From Stenotrophomonas sp. VV52 (GTDB taxonomy: Bacteria; Pseudomonadota; Gammaproteobacteria; Xanthomonadales; Xanthomonadaceae), in the NCBI RefSeq assembly GCF_002893095.1, contig NZ_PKQQ01000012.1, positions 53,245 through 117,244 of the forward strand: a DNA stretch of 64,000 nucleotides. Direction: 5' to 3'. The position numbers and the translations under genes are program-made. Under the pieces are notes generated by a model. It saw only the letters and a list, made by a program, of their open reading frames with translations, was not told the origin of the DNA and searched no databases. Below, piece by piece: positions 1-9,413 of this stretch; the stretch's first letter is position 1, and every line of letters starts with the position of its first letter.

Positions 1-2
1 GG

Positions 3-3000
3 ACCCTGGGTTTCTACTGGCGCCCGCGCTACGCGGTGGGCGAAGCGCCGTTCGTGATCTTCCGGGTCGGCTACGCCGACCACAGCAGCTGGGACATGGC
101 CTGGCTGCGCATCGACTGGAACGGTCACGGCTTCGATGCCTTCGTGACCGACGCCAACCTGGCGCGCACCCGCGTGTCGTTCAAGCTGGACAAGACGCCC
201 GATCCCGAACAGTGGCAGCACATCGCCTTTGGCTGGGACGAAAACCACGGCGTGCGCCTGTACGTGGACGGCAAGGAGGTCGCCCGCGCGGAGACCACCG
301 CCGACTATGACGCGGCGCTGGACCAGCTCGGCCTGGCCGGGCGGGTGATGGCGCCCTACCAGGTGCAGAGCCGCTACAACTTCCTGCGTGGCAGCGATTT
401 CGACGAGATCCGCGTCTATGATCGCCTGCTCGACCCCGCCGGCATGGCGGCGCTGGCTGCCAACAAGGCGCCCACCGGCAGCGTGGCCGACACCGGCCCG
501 ATGCGCGCCTGGAACCATCGCTTCGGGTGGGACAACGCCGCACCGCCGGTGCTCACCGCACCCACCACGACCATCCGCAAGATCGAGTTCGCCGATACCA
601 AGGACCACAAGCAGTGGATGTGGAAGGCGACCGACGGCATCGCCGAAACCACCTGGCCGGGCGTGTACAACCGCTCGCGCCTGCCCGGCCGCAACGACTA
701 CTTCCAGCTGCCGGACTGGAACACGTACGTGGAAGGCGGCCAGCAACTCGACCTGACCGTTCCCGCCGGTGAGACCGTCAACCGCGTTGAAGTGCGCGGC
801 GCGGCCTTCGGTGGGCTCAGCCACAGCATGGGCGACGCCGCTGCCACGCCGCTGCTGCAGCGCCCGCAGGGCGTGGTGCGCAGCGTGGACGACATTCCGG
901 CGCAGACCGGTGGCGTGCTGCATTTCCACAATACCGCGCAGGAAACCCCAATCCAGGAGATCTGGGCCTACCAGGTCAGCGACGCCGCCGAGCCGGAAGG
1001 CACGGTGAAGCAGCGCTACCTGATCGACAGCCAGGCCCTGCCCGACTACCTCAACATCACCACCCTGCGCGAGTACATCGACGGCCGCTACCCGGCCGCA
1101 GAGCGCAGCACGGTGATGGCGCTGCCCAAGGGCGCCGGCTCGCGCCGTCGCGGCGCGGACACGCTGCCGGCCCACCCGCTCCCGATCGTGCACGTGCTGA
1201 TCCCGTCCGGCGTGGGCGACGCCCCAGCTGCGCAGCCGCTGATCCGCAGCTGGGCGCACAGCTGGGAAAACATGTACGACGGCTTGGACGGCGTGGCCAT
1301 CGACCTGCCGGCACTCGACCTGCCGCCCGCGCGCGATGGCCTGATCCCGCTCAACATCCGCATCAAGGACCCGATCTGGCCGGCGCGCGACATGATCGAT
1401 GTGTCGGTCTCGGTCAAGCCGAACGAGAAGCGCACGCTGTGGCTGGACCTCCGCGACCGCATCCTCACCGCCGACAGCCTGTGGATCAGCATCGCCTCGG
1501 GCGCGCCGGGCTTCAACGCGGGCTCGTTGGACGGTGCGGAGATCCGCATGGTCTACAAGGACCGCGCCGAAGCGAAGAAGGAACACGTGGCCGACCGCTT
1601 CAACCAGGCGCGCGACAACTGGGGCTTCCTGGTCGAAGAGCACACCACCTCCAAGCGCCAGCGTCTGTATGCGCGCGTGTACGCGGACCTGAGCGACCTG
1701 CTGCGGGTGGACCCGGACCACGAACTGGGCCGGCTGTACTGGAACTACATCAGCTACAACAGCCAGGGCAAACCGCCGTTCACCCAGCCCGAAGCGCCGA
1801 AGGGTGTGCCGCTCTGGGCGTTCCGGCAGACCGAAGACCTCAAATACGTGCGCCGCTTCGTGGACTGGTGGATCGACAACCGGCAGATCGCCTACGGCGA
1901 CTTCGGCGGCGGCATCTCCGACGATACCGACCTGACCCAGCAGTGGCCGGGGCTGGCGCTGATGGGCGTGCAGCCGGACCGCCTGAACCGCTCGCTCACC
2001 GCGTTGTCCGACGCGGTGTACCGCAACGGCATGTTCTCCAACGGCCTGAGCACCATCGAAACCGATGAGCTGCATTCCTACGAAGAAGGCATCAACGCCA
2101 ACAGCGCGATGCTGTACCTCAACTGGGGCGATCCGCTCACCCTGGAACGCCTGATGGAAACGGTGAAGGCGTTCGACGAGCGCATCATCCTGCCCAATCC
2201 ACAGGGCAACCTGCTGTTCTCCAGCAACTGGTTCGGCGGCAACAAGGTGTACCGCGAGCCGAACTGGCAATGGCAGAAGCCGTATTCGTTCCCGGCGCTG
2301 CACCCGGCCTTCCTGGTCGGCCAGTACAACGCCGACCCGACCGGCCGCAAGCTGGTCACCGGGCTGGCCGACAGCTACCTGGCGCACGCCTACACCGACG
2401 ACAAGGGCCGCTGGGCGCTGCCCAACGAGATCAACTGGCAGACAGGCAAGGTGCGCGGCGGTGAGCTCAACAACGGCTCGGGCGGCGGCGATGTCATGCA
2501 CACATTCTGGGCGGCATGGCGCTGGAGCGGTGACGACAAATACCTGAAGGCGCTGGATTACCGCGTGCAGCGCGGGGGCCCCGGCGCATTGGCCAACCTG
2601 GGCGAAAACTTCGTCGAGGTGCTGGGCAAGGGCGCCGAATGGAACCCGAAGCTGGTGGCCGATGCGGACGCCGGCAACACCGGGTTCTCAAGCCTGATGG
2701 CGTGGCAAGCCACCGGCGACAAGAAGTACCTGGAAGCGCTGCATGCCGACGGCATCCAGGCCAAGGCGCAGCGCGAGTACATGAACACTGAAGGCCACTG
2801 GTGGTCCGACCGCGTGGAAGCGCCGAGCGAGTTCCTGCAGCGGGCACGCCTGGGTGGCATTGCCCTGAAGCGCAACCAGAGCTGGCCCGGGCACACGGTG
2901 AGCTGGCGCTTCGCGCAGCCTGACGCGGCCGAGCAGGTGGCGCTGCTGGTGCATGCGCCGTCCACCGAGCACTTCAAGGTCATTGCGTACAACACCGGCA

Positions 3001-3524
3001 AGCATGCGGTGGATGCGGAGATGAGTACCTGGAACGTCACCGCCGGGCAGTGGCGGATGACCAGCGGCGTGGACCGTGACGGCGACGACCGCATCGATGG
3101 CAAGGGCGAAACGCGTGAGGTATCGCTGGAGCGCAGTGCAAGCCTTCCGCTGCGGTTCGCACCGGGCGTGGCGCAGGTGTTCGAGTTCGAACTGATCAAG
3201 GCCGGTACGCCGGTGGAGCTGCGCCCCGACCTGGGCGTGGGTCGTGGCGATGTGCGCGTTGACGGACGCCAGGTGCACGTGACCGTGCACAGCTTGGGGC
3301 ACGTGGGCACACCGGTGGGCACGGCGGTGCTGGAGGACGCGAACGGGCGTGAGCTGGCGCGTATCGAGATTCCGGCGATGGAAGCGCCGGTGGATCTGGT
3401 GCCGAAGACGACCACGGTGAGCCTGCCGTTGCCAGCGGGTATTCGCAGCGGCCTTCGCGTGCGCGTGGAGCTGCAGGATGGCGGCGCGGAAGTCACCCAG
3501 CGCAACAACACCGTGACCTTCTGA
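3..3524 (+). CDS. Large LamG/six-hairpin-like secreted polysaccharide-degradation protein, 5' truncated
   Basis: The reading frame is open to the first base, so the gene starts upstream; 1173 residues are visible. The first ~140 residues look like a concanavalin-A/LamG jelly roll (VRLYVDGKEVA, FDEIRVYDRLLDPAGM). The middle, about residues 600-900, is rich in Trp and in helical-hairpin patterns (FVDWWIDNRQIAYGDFGGG, LMAWQATGDKKYLEAL), suggesting an (alpha/alpha) toroid like those of polysaccharide lyases and glycosidases. A DRDGDDRIDGK loop near the C-terminus resembles an EF-hand/dockerin calcium site, followed by a beta-sandwich like CARDB domains. It lies at the edge of a uronide utilisation block and convergent to phzF. 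The substrate is not evident. The polysaccharide role is inferred from fold and context, not from recognised catalytic residues. Confidence 0.6.
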   Translation, partial: TLGFYWRPRYAVGEAPFVIFRVGYADHSSWDMAWLRIDWNGHGFDAFVTDANLARTRVSFKLDKTPDPEQWQHIAFGWDENHGVRLYVDGKEVARAETTADYDAALDQLGLAGRVMAPYQVQSRYNFLRGSDFDEIRVYDRLLDPAGMAALAANKAPTGSVADTGPMRAWNHRFGWDNAAPPVLTAPTTTIRKIEFADTKDHKQWMWKATDGIAETTWPGVYNRSRLPGRNDYFQLPDWNTYVEGGQQLDLTVPAGETVNRVEVRGAAFGGLSHSMGDAAATPLLQRPQGVVRSVDDIPAQTGGVLHFHNTAQETPIQEIWAYQVSDAAEPEGTVKQRYLIDSQALPDYLNITTLREYIDGRYPAAERSTVMALPKGAGSRRRGADTLPAHPLPIVHVLIPSGVGDAPAAQPLIRSWAHSWENMYDGLDGVAIDLPALDLPPARDGLIPLNIRIKDPIWPARDMIDVSVSVKPNEKRTLWLDLRDRILTADSLWISIASGAPGFNAGSLDGAEIRMVYKDRAEAKKEHVADRFNQARDNWGFLVEEHTTSKRQRLYARVYADLSDLLRVDPDHELGRLYWNYISYNSQGKPPFTQPEAPKGVPLWAFRQTEDLKYVRRFVDWWIDNRQIAYGDFGGGISDDTDLTQQWPGLALMGVQPDRLNRSLTALSDAVYRNGMFSNGLSTIETDELHSYEEGINANSAMLYLNWGDPLTLERLMETVKAFDERIILPNPQGNLLFSSNWFGGNKVYREPNWQWQKPYSFPALHPAFLVGQYNADPTGRKLVTGLADSYLAHAYTDDKGRWALPNEINWQTGKVRGGELNNGSGGGDVMHTFWAAWRWSGDDKYLKALDYRVQRGGPGALANLGENFVEVLGKGAEWNPKLVADADAGNTGFSSLMAWQATGDKKYLEALHADGIQAKAQREYMNTEGHWWSDRVEAPSEFLQRARLGGIALKRNQSWPGHTVSWRFAQPDAAEQVALLVHAPSTEHFKVIAYNTGKHAVDAEMSTWNVTAGQWRMTSGVDRDGDDRIDGKGETREVSLERSASLPLRFAPGVAQVFEFELIKAGTPVELRPDLGVGRGDVRVDGRQVHVTVHSLGHVGTPVGTAVLEDANGRELARIEIPAMEAPVDLVPKTTTVSLPLPAGIRSGLRVRVELQDGGAEVTQRNNTVTF

Positions 3525-3525
3525 C

Positions 3526-3552
3526 GTAGAGCCGGGCTCTGCCCGGCTCTAC
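3526..3552. repeat. GTAG palindrome (SMAG/REP type), two-headed
   Basis: Twelve-base arms beginning GTAGAGCC flank a TCT centre and match perfectly, so GTAG heads both strands. It fills the gap between two convergent genes and supplies the TAG stop of the minus-strand PhzF gene. It could also act as a bidirectional terminator. Confidence 0.9.
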
Positions 3553-4382
3553 AGCGTGACGGTGCCCTCGATGCAGGTCACGCACGTTCCCCCGATCCAC
3601 AACGCATCGCCCTCCTGCTCCACCTGCACCCGCCCCGCACGCCCCAACACGGTGCCCTGGCTGATCACATACCGCGTCGGCGCCTCGCCCAGCAACCACC
3701 GCGCAATGCCCGCATTGAGGCTGCCGGTCACCGGATCCTCCGGCGCCGCCTCGCCGGCGATGAACGCACGCGACTCGTACTGCGCGTCTACGCCGTCGCT
3801 TTCGCTGCACGCGGCAAACACGCCCACCATCAATCCGTCCAACGCCGCGTAGTCCGGCCGCACCGCCAACACCGCTGCCCGGCTTTCCAGGCGCACCGCG
3901 ATCCACGGCGGCCCGTTGTCCACCCACCGGGCGTCCACCACGTCGTCGGCGGCCACGCCAAGGCCTGCAACAACGCGCTCCCGCAACGCGGGCACCAGCG
4001 GCCCCTCGCGCAACAGCGGCGGCGCATCGAAGGCAAATCCGGTCTCGCTTCGACGAATCCGCACCAGCCCGATCCCGCACTCCTGCACGATCTCTGCGCC
4101 CCGCGGTACGCCGCCATTGGTCAACCACGCATGGCAACTGCCCAGGGTGGGATGCCCGGCGAACGGCAATTCGCCCAGCGGGGTGAAGATGCGCACGCGG
4201 TAATCCGCACGCGGGTCGCCCGGCGCGGAAACGAAGGTGGTTTCGCTGAGGTTCGTCCAGCGGGCGAACGCTGCCATGCGGGCATCGCCCAGCCCATCGG
4301 CATTGAGAACCACCGCAAGCGGGTTGCCCAGCAGCGGATCGGTGCTGAAAACGTTGACCTGGACGAACGGGTGGGTGGACAC
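3549..4382 (-). CDS. PhzF family isomerase/epimerase-like protein
   Basis: The 277-residue protein is the usual length for the PhzF/YddE family, which has a diaminopimelate-epimerase fold. The N-terminal VNVFSTDPLLGNPLAVV and the NLSETTFV segment with the conserved acidic residue are typical, as are FAGHPTLGS and PVTGSLNAG. Characterised members isomerise small amphipathic acids such as the phenazine precursor, but most are of unknown substrate and no phenazine genes are present here. I chose the GTG start at 4382 because family homology begins there. The stop codon TAG is part of a GTAG palindrome shared with the convergent gene. It is probably not part of the neighbouring uronide pathway. 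Confidence 0.85.
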   Translation of the reverse strand: MSTHPFVQVNVFSTDPLLGNPLAVVLNADGLGDARMAAFARWTNLSETTFVSAPGDPRADYRVRIFTPLGELPFAGHPTLGSCHAWLTNGGVPRGAEIVQECGIGLVRIRRSETGFAFDAPPLLREGPLVPALRERVVAGLGVAADDVVDARWVDNGPPWIAVRLESRAAVLAVRPDYAALDGLMVGVFAACSESDGVDAQYESRAFIAGEAAPEDPVTGSLNAGIARWLLGEAPTRYVISQGTVLGRAGRVQVEQEGDALWIGGTCVTCIEGTVTL

Positions 4383-4444
4383 GGAAGCAGTTCCTGCGCG
4401 GTGGGGTTCCCCATCATCGCGTGCAGGCGGTGGCAGGTCGAGCG

Positions 4445-4819
4445 TCAGCGGGGCTGGATGAACCACAGCACGTCCTTGCCGTTGCTGTAGCGCATCAGGA
4501 TGAAGTTGGGACACTCGTAGATGTCCGCCGGGATGCTGCCTTCGGGCAGCTTCAGGCGCCAGTTGGGCAGCGACACCCGTGCGGTGGGAAAGCCGATCGG
4601 CAAGGCCCAGTACAACTCGGCGGCATTGGCGATGATGACCTGCAGGCAGCCGCTGCGGTCGCGGATTTCGACATGGGCGATGCCGTCATCGAGATACTCC
4701 TTCGCACGCCAGCCCTCGGTCACGCGCGACTGGCCACGGGAGGTGCGGCGCGTGGTGTGGCGGGTGGTCCGCCTGGCGCGGGCGGCGACGTGGGTATCCA
4801 AGATGAGCAGTATCCGCAA
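4445..4819 (-). CDS. Small hypothetical protein
   Basis: A 124-residue frame that I do not recognise. The N-terminal ~35 residues are Arg/Thr-rich and low in complexity (ARRTTRHTTRRTSRGQ). The rest looks like a folded domain (IAHVEIRDRSGCLQVIIANA, DIYECPNFILMRYSNGK). The true start may therefore be a downstream GTG near VTEGWRAK. No signal peptide or membrane segment is visible. It lies alone between phzF and cysteine dioxygenase, followed by a GTAG palindrome on its upstream side. It is probably a real gene because no better frame occupies the interval, but its function is unknown. Confidence 0.45.
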   Translation of the reverse strand: MRILLILDTHVAARARRTTRHTTRRTSRGQSRVTEGWRAKEYLDDGIAHVEIRDRSGCLQVIIANAAELYWALPIGFPTARVSLPNWRLKLPEGSIPADIYECPNFILMRYSNGKDVLWFIQPR

Positions 4820-4933
4820 GGAAAGGTCGTGGGACGTTTCGATGCTATCTGCGTCATTCGGGAGGGTGCTTTGAGGATGTTCCTAGATTTGATCCGGGGT
4901 TCACCCGAGGCGCGTGGGTTGCCGGCGGTACGT

Positions 4934-4957
4934 GGGACACGCATGGCGTGTCGCTAC
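4934..4957 (-). repeat. GTAG palindrome, ACACGC subtype
   Basis: Read on the minus strand: GTAG, then GACACGCC and its near-complement around ATG. It sits between the small hypothetical gene and cysteine dioxygenase. Confidence 0.8.
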
Positions 4958-4986
4958 GCGGTGGCGGGCGATCCGGGGCCGGCGGG

Positions 4987-5577
4987 TCAGGCGTCGTCGG
5001 TTTCCAGTTCTTTCAGGCGGCGTTCGTACCAGCCGTTGCCTTCGGGTTCGAAGATGGCGGTACGGATCATTTCGCCCTGGTAGACGTGCACGGACACGGC
5101 GAGCTCGGTGTCGCTGGCGTTGCGGATAGTGTGGTATTCATGCGGCGGGATCAGGCTGCCGGCACTGCCGCAGCCGCCGACCACGGAAGGCTCGGCCTGG
5201 AAGCGGAAACGTTCGCCGTCGCGCTCGAGCAGGGCGTACTGGGTGACTTCCAGCTGGCCCAGCCACACCCCTTCCACGCACCACAGGCCGCTGTGGTCGT
5301 GCAGCGGCGTGCCCTGCCCCGGCGCCCAGCTCATCGCCACGATGCTGTAGCCCAGGGTCGGGCTGCGGTAGAGCTCGCGGCGGGCATAGTGGTCGCTGAT
5401 CGGCTGGTGCACGCACGCCGGCAGCTGGATGCGGCTGTCGGCGATGGCCTCGCACAGCGCACCCCGCAGGGTCGTGGCGATCTGCTGCGGATCGTCATTC
5501 TGGACCGCGTGATCGACGGCGGCGATCAATCGATCGCGTCCATGGAACCGCGGAAAGGCATCGCAATGGGCTTGCAT
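4987..5577 (-). CDS. Cysteine dioxygenase family protein
   Basis: This 196-residue cupin matches bacterial type I cysteine dioxygenases, which oxidise cysteine (or a related thiol such as 3-mercaptopropionate) to its sulfinate with a mononuclear iron. The metal-binding histidines are visible in TPLHDHSGLWCV and in HEYHTIRN. The sequence begins with MQAHCDAFPRF and has no export signal, so it is cytosolic. It stands alone between two GTAG-bearing gaps. The exact thiol substrate cannot be told from sequence by eye. Confidence 0.85.
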   Translation of the reverse strand: MQAHCDAFPRFHGRDRLIAAVDHAVQNDDPQQIATTLRGALCEAIADSRIQLPACVHQPISDHYARRELYRSPTLGYSIVAMSWAPGQGTPLHDHSGLWCVEGVWLGQLEVTQYALLERDGERFRFQAEPSVVGGCGSAGSLIPPHEYHTIRNASDTELAVSVHVYQGEMIRTAIFEPEGNGWYERRLKELETDDA

Positions 5578-5729
5578 GCCTCCAGTCTAGGCGATGAACG
5601 TTAAGGCGATGTTTGATCTGGATCACGACAAATCGCCGCACGTTGGCCGGAAAATCAATCGATTTCCGTTCTTCGGTAGACGCTGCCTATCGGCATGGGC
5701 GGAAAGCGCGCCATTCGCGACAAGCCCGC

Positions 5730-5797
5730 GTAGCGACACGCCATGCGTGTCCCACGGATTGTTGGCCACGTTCCGGACACGCATGGCGTGTCCCTAC
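5730..5797. repeat. Inverted pair of GTAG palindromes (ACACGC subtype)
   Basis: One copy runs from GTAG at 5730 on the plus strand, the second from GTAG at 5797 on the minus strand; their tails face each other across about 20 bases. The second copy supplies the TAG stop of the carboxylesterase gene. Confidence 0.85.
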
Positions 5798-7410
5798 GTG
5801 GTGCCTCGCTGTACGAAGGGCGCCTGCTGGTACAACCTGCGTTCGCCGCCGCGTGGATCGTCTTCCTGCCTGGAACGTGTGTCGAACACCATCGTCTGCC
5901 GCCGCTCCAACCCGTACTGTTCCCACTGCGGCAAGCCGCCATGGTTCGGGTTGCCGGTGCGGGCAAACGCCAGCAGCGCCTCGCTCATCACATCGGCCAT
6001 GCGCTGCGCATCGGCCCCCTCCCCGGTGCGCGAGCTTTCCGCACGCGTGTTGTCGAACACCAGCGGGATATCCAGCGTGTGGAAGGCGCCTAGTTTCCCG
6101 CCGTCCAGTGGTGATCCCCAGTCCAGCTGGTAGGCCCAGGTCGGTGCCCCCTGCCGGGCCCGCGCCTCCAGTTCCTCCACCGCGCCGCGCCAGGAACGCC
6201 CGGCCGTGGTGGCGGCAAAGAACACTTCCGACGGCGTGTAGTGCGGATACAGGCGCCGATATTCGGCGATCACCACCGAAGGCAGCAGGTCCACGAACTG
6301 CTCCTTTTCCAGCTTCGCCGGCAGCGTTTCCCAGGTCAGCGCGAAGTTGGCCGGATCGTTGCCGAGGAAGGCGCGGGTTTCGTCATGGGTGTTGCCGATC
6401 ACCATCGGGATTTGTGCGGACTGCGCCGGCGCCTGTGGCCAGAACGGGTGTTCCGGCAGGCTGCCGCCGTCCACCACCGGGCCGAAATACAGCGAGGTGC
6501 TCTCCACCCGCGAGGGATCACGCGCGCGGGTGGCGGCCAGCAGCGCGTCGGCCGGGAGCGCCAGCAGCGCGTCCACGTCGCGCGCGCCTACCGCGTCCAT
6601 CGCAATGCGTGCGCGCTGGGTGGCGGCCCGCGGCCCGGCGGCGGTGACCTGCTGGCCGCTCATCGTCCACGCGCGCTGGAACAGGCCGCGCGCGGCCGGC
6701 ATGGCCATCAACGTAGCGATCTTGGCGCCGCCGCCGGACTGGCCGAACACAGTGATGTTGTTGGGGTCGCCACCGAATTCGGCGGCATGTTCGCGAACCC
6801 ACTGCAGCGCCTGGATCAGGTCGAGCTGCCCGACATTGCCCGAATCGACGAAGCGCGCGTCGCCCAGCTGGGCCAGGTACAGGTAGCCGAACACGTTGAG
6901 CCGATGGTTCACCGTGACCACCACCACGTCGCCGCGCCGGCACAACGCGCTGCCGTCGTACTGCGGGTCGCTGCCGGAGCCATTGTTGTAGGCGCCGCCG
7001 TGGATGTAGAACAGGATCGGCCGTGGTTTGCCATCACGCAGCGCCGGAGTCCACACGTTGAGGTACAGGCAGTCCTCGTTGCCGGGGCCGTCGTCCCTGC
7101 TGCCCTGTGGCGCGGCAGGTCCGTAGGCCAGTGCATCGCGCACACCGCGCCACGGCAGTTCGGGAAGGGCGGGCTGGAAGCGGCGGCTGGCGGTGTCGCT
7201 ACCGTAGGGCACGCCCCGGAAGCTGTGCACGCCCTGCGTGTAACGACCCCGCAAGCGCCCACTGCGGACCTTGGCCAGTGAATCGGAGGCGGCGCCGGCA
7301 GGTGCGTTGGCCAACGCAGCGGCCATCGGCGACGAACCGGCCGCCAGCATCAGCGCGTAACGCGCGCTGTCGCGCAGGAAACGGCGGCGCTGCAGGTCGG
7401 CGGGGCTCAT
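5794..7410 (-). CDS. Type B carboxylesterase/lipase family protein
   Basis: A 538-residue alpha/beta hydrolase of the carboxylesterase B class. It begins with an RRRFLRD twin-arginine-like motif and a hydrophobic stretch ending ALANA, so it is probably exported to the periplasm. The oxyanion segment FYIHGGAY lies at ~134-141, the EDCLYLNVW signature at ~112-120 and the nucleophile Ser225 in GQSGGG. It overlaps the upstream alpha/beta hydrolase by four bases (ATGA), so the two are translationally coupled and transcribed away from the hydratase-TRAP operon. I infer de-esterification of plant-derived oligosaccharides or phenolics from context. The TAG stop lies inside a GTAG palindrome. Confidence 0.87.
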   Translation of the reverse strand: MSPADLQRRRFLRDSARYALMLAAGSSPMAAALANAPAGAASDSLAKVRSGRLRGRYTQGVHSFRGVPYGSDTASRRFQPALPELPWRGVRDALAYGPAAPQGSRDDGPGNEDCLYLNVWTPALRDGKPRPILFYIHGGAYNNGSGSDPQYDGSALCRRGDVVVVTVNHRLNVFGYLYLAQLGDARFVDSGNVGQLDLIQALQWVREHAAEFGGDPNNITVFGQSGGGAKIATLMAMPAARGLFQRAWTMSGQQVTAAGPRAATQRARIAMDAVGARDVDALLALPADALLAATRARDPSRVESTSLYFGPVVDGGSLPEHPFWPQAPAQSAQIPMVIGNTHDETRAFLGNDPANFALTWETLPAKLEKEQFVDLLPSVVIAEYRRLYPHYTPSEVFFAATTAGRSWRGAVEELEARARQGAPTWAYQLDWGSPLDGGKLGAFHTLDIPLVFDNTRAESSRTGEGADAQRMADVMSEALLAFARTGNPNHGGLPQWEQYGLERRQTMVFDTRSRQEDDPRGGERRLYQQAPFVQRGTT

Positions 7411-8408
7411 GGTGTGCCCTCCCCGCCCTGCGCCTGCATCCAGCGCAGCGCGAGCGTGGGCCATTGCGTGGTGGTCAGCGCGGCGGGAATGCGCACGCCG
7501 AAGCCATGGCCGCCGTGCGCGAACAGATGCATTTCACTGGGCACGCCCGCGTCGATCAGCGCCTGGTAGTACAGCAGGCTGTTCTGCACCGGCACCACGC
7601 TGTCGTCCTGCGCGTGCACCAGGAAGGTAGGCGGTGTCTGCGCGGTAACCTGGGACTGCTGGGAGAACTGCCTTTCCAGCGCGGCACTGGGCCGTTCGCC
7701 GAGCAGGCGGGAGCGCGAACCCGTGTGCGCATGCGCGCCCATGTCGATCACCGGGTACAGAAGCAGGGCGAAGTCCGGGCGCGCGCTGACCGCGTCCACG
7801 GCGTCACCGATGCCCGGGAGCGCGGTGGCGAATCCGGTGCTCAACCGCGCGGCCACGTGGCCGCCGGCGGAGAAGCCCATCACCCCGATCCGGTGCGGGT
7901 CCAGCTGCCACCGGCGCGCATTGCTGCGGATCAGGCGCAGGGCGCGCTGGGCGTCAGCCAGCGCCGCCTGGCGGTCATCACGGCCGGTCGGCAGGCGGTA
8001 CCGCAGCACGAACAGGGTCACTCCGCCCTGCTCCACGAAGGCCGGCACCAGCGCAGTGGCTTCCTTGTCCAGCACGATGCGCTGGTAGCCACCGCCGGGA
8101 ATGACCAGCAGCGCGCTGCCGTTGGGCCGGGCCGGGCGATAGGCCACCAGGTAAGGAGCACTGACGTTGTCGATGTAGCGGTCCGGAAGCGCGCTGTTGT
8201 CGCTGCGTTCGACGACGTTCGGCGCGCTGGCCGCACGCGGTTCACCCGGGACCTGACTGGCCGGCCACAGGTCGATGCGGTCTGGCGCGCCGGGAGCGGG
8301 CTCGGTCTGCGGCACTGGCCGTTCGGCCGCATCGGCCGGCAGCGGGACAGAGGCGAGGGCGGAAAGCAGGCAGCCCGCCAGCAGGGGCATCAACACGAGA
8401 CAGCGCAT
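7407..8408 (-). CDS. Secreted alpha/beta hydrolase (acetyl-/BD-FAE-type esterase)
   Basis: A 333-residue protein with an N-terminal signal (MRCLVLMPLLAGCLLSALAS, possibly lipoprotein-like at LLAGC) and a short linker before the catalytic domain. IPGGGYQRIV is the oxyanion turn, MGFSAGGH the nucleophile elbow, and AQDDSVVP and HGGHGFG carry the acid and the histidine. This arrangement is typical of acetyl-xylan and pectin-type acetylesterases and related hydrolases. It is the first gene of a two-gene leftward operon and diverges from the hydratase-TRAP operon, with which it likely shares regulation. The acetylated substrate is inferred from the locus. Confidence 0.82.
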   Translation of the reverse strand: MRCLVLMPLLAGCLLSALASVPLPADAAERPVPQTEPAPGAPDRIDLWPASQVPGEPRAASAPNVVERSDNSALPDRYIDNVSAPYLVAYRPARPNGSALLVIPGGGYQRIVLDKEATALVPAFVEQGGVTLFVLRYRLPTGRDDRQAALADAQRALRLIRSNARRWQLDPHRIGVMGFSAGGHVAARLSTGFATALPGIGDAVDAVSARPDFALLLYPVIDMGAHAHTGSRSRLLGERPSAALERQFSQQSQVTAQTPPTFLVHAQDDSVVPVQNSLLYYQALIDAGVPSEMHLFAHGGHGFGVRIPAALTTTQWPTLALRWMQAQGGEGTP

Positions 8409-8473
8409 CCGGGGATCCTTGGCATGGGAAACGACCGCGTGCCGGGCGCTGGCAGCTTCTGATGCGCTGCACA

Positions 8474-8502
8474 TTGCCAATGACACCGGTTTACCATATA
8501 CA
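8474..8502 (+). promoter_or_regulatory. Promoter with putative LacI-family operator upstream of the hydratase-TRAP operon
   Basis: TTGCCA (8474-8479) and TATACA (8497-8502) are separated by 17 bases and make a plausible sigma-70 promoter. Within the spacer lies AATGACACCGGTTT (8479-8492), identical to a site in the kduI promoter and centred on CCGG, as LacI-family operators often are. Confidence 0.5.
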
Positions 8503-8554
8503 GCTCATCCAAGCACTGTCGATGGGCAGTGCAACAAAACAACGGGAGACCCGC

Positions 8555-9376
8555 TTGAGCAACGATCAGGGCAAACAGGATCTGCCAGAACAGGGATTGG
8601 GCGACATCGCCCAGGCGTTCGTTTCGGCCCGCCAGCAGGGCCGGTCACTGCCGGATTTCCCGGGAACCATCCCGGACGACCTGGTCACCGCCTACCACGT
8701 GCAGGACCACGCCATTGCGCTGTGGGACGCCGGGGTCGTGGGCTGGAAGGTCGGCTACATCGCCGCCGAGCGCCGCGATGCCTCCGGGGACGACCGCCTG
8801 CTGGGCCCGATCTTCTCCAATCGGCTCTGGAATGCTACCGGTGGAACAACCGACATTCCGGTTTTCGTGGGCGGCTTCGGCGCGGTCGAGGCTGAGTACG
8901 TGTTCCAGCTGACCGAGGACGCCCCCGCGGACAAGCTGCACTGGACCCCGGAAGAGGCCGAAGCTCAGCCGGCGCGCCTGTTCATCGGCGTGGAAGTGGC
9001 CAGCAGCCCGCTGGCCACGATCAACAAGCTGGGCCCGCTGGTGGTGGTCTCGGACTTCGGCAACAACAACGGCCTGGTGCTGGGCCCGGAGATTCCTGAC
9101 TGGACCACGCTGGACGATGCCGACCTGCGCGCCGAAACCCGCATCGACAATGAGGTGGTGGGCACCGGCGGTGCCACCCTGCTGCCGGGTGGCCTGCGCA
9201 CCGCATTTGCGTTCGCCTTGGGCCGCTCTGCCCAGCGTGGGCGCCCGCTGAAGGCCGGCGATCTGATCGCCAGTGGCAATGCCACCGGTATCCATGACAT
9301 TGCCGTAGGCCAACAGGCACTGATCCGTTTCGCCGGTTACGGCGACATTACCTGCAGGGCCATCGCCGCCGGGTAA
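8555..9376 (+). CDS. Fumarylacetoacetase-fold 2-keto-4-pentenoate hydratase-like enzyme
   Basis: The 273-residue protein belongs to the FAH-fold hydratase/decarboxylase family (MhpD/XylJ-like). Visible family features are VGWKVGY near the N-terminus, LFIGVEVASSPLA, the VVSDFGNNNGLVLG segment and DLIASGNATGI near the C-terminus. Such enzymes bind Mg2+ and hydrate or isomerise 2-keto acids. I prefer the TTG start because ACGGGAG lies six bases upstream; an ATG at 8522 in the same frame has no such site. It is the first gene before the TRAP transporter genes, which implies it handles an imported sugar acid or its keto-acid product rather than an aromatic catabolite. The true substrate is unknown. 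Confidence 0.8.
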   Translation: MSNDQGKQDLPEQGLGDIAQAFVSARQQGRSLPDFPGTIPDDLVTAYHVQDHAIALWDAGVVGWKVGYIAAERRDASGDDRLLGPIFSNRLWNATGGTTDIPVFVGGFGAVEAEYVFQLTEDAPADKLHWTPEEAEAQPARLFIGVEVASSPLATINKLGPLVVVSDFGNNNGLVLGPEIPDWTTLDDADLRAETRIDNEVVGTGGATLLPGGLRTAFAFALGRSAQRGRPLKAGDLIASGNATGIHDIAVGQQALIRFAGYGDITCRAIAAG

Positions 9377-9413
9377 CCGGTCGGCCATGGCGAGTACGCT
9401 TGGGAGGGCGCAG

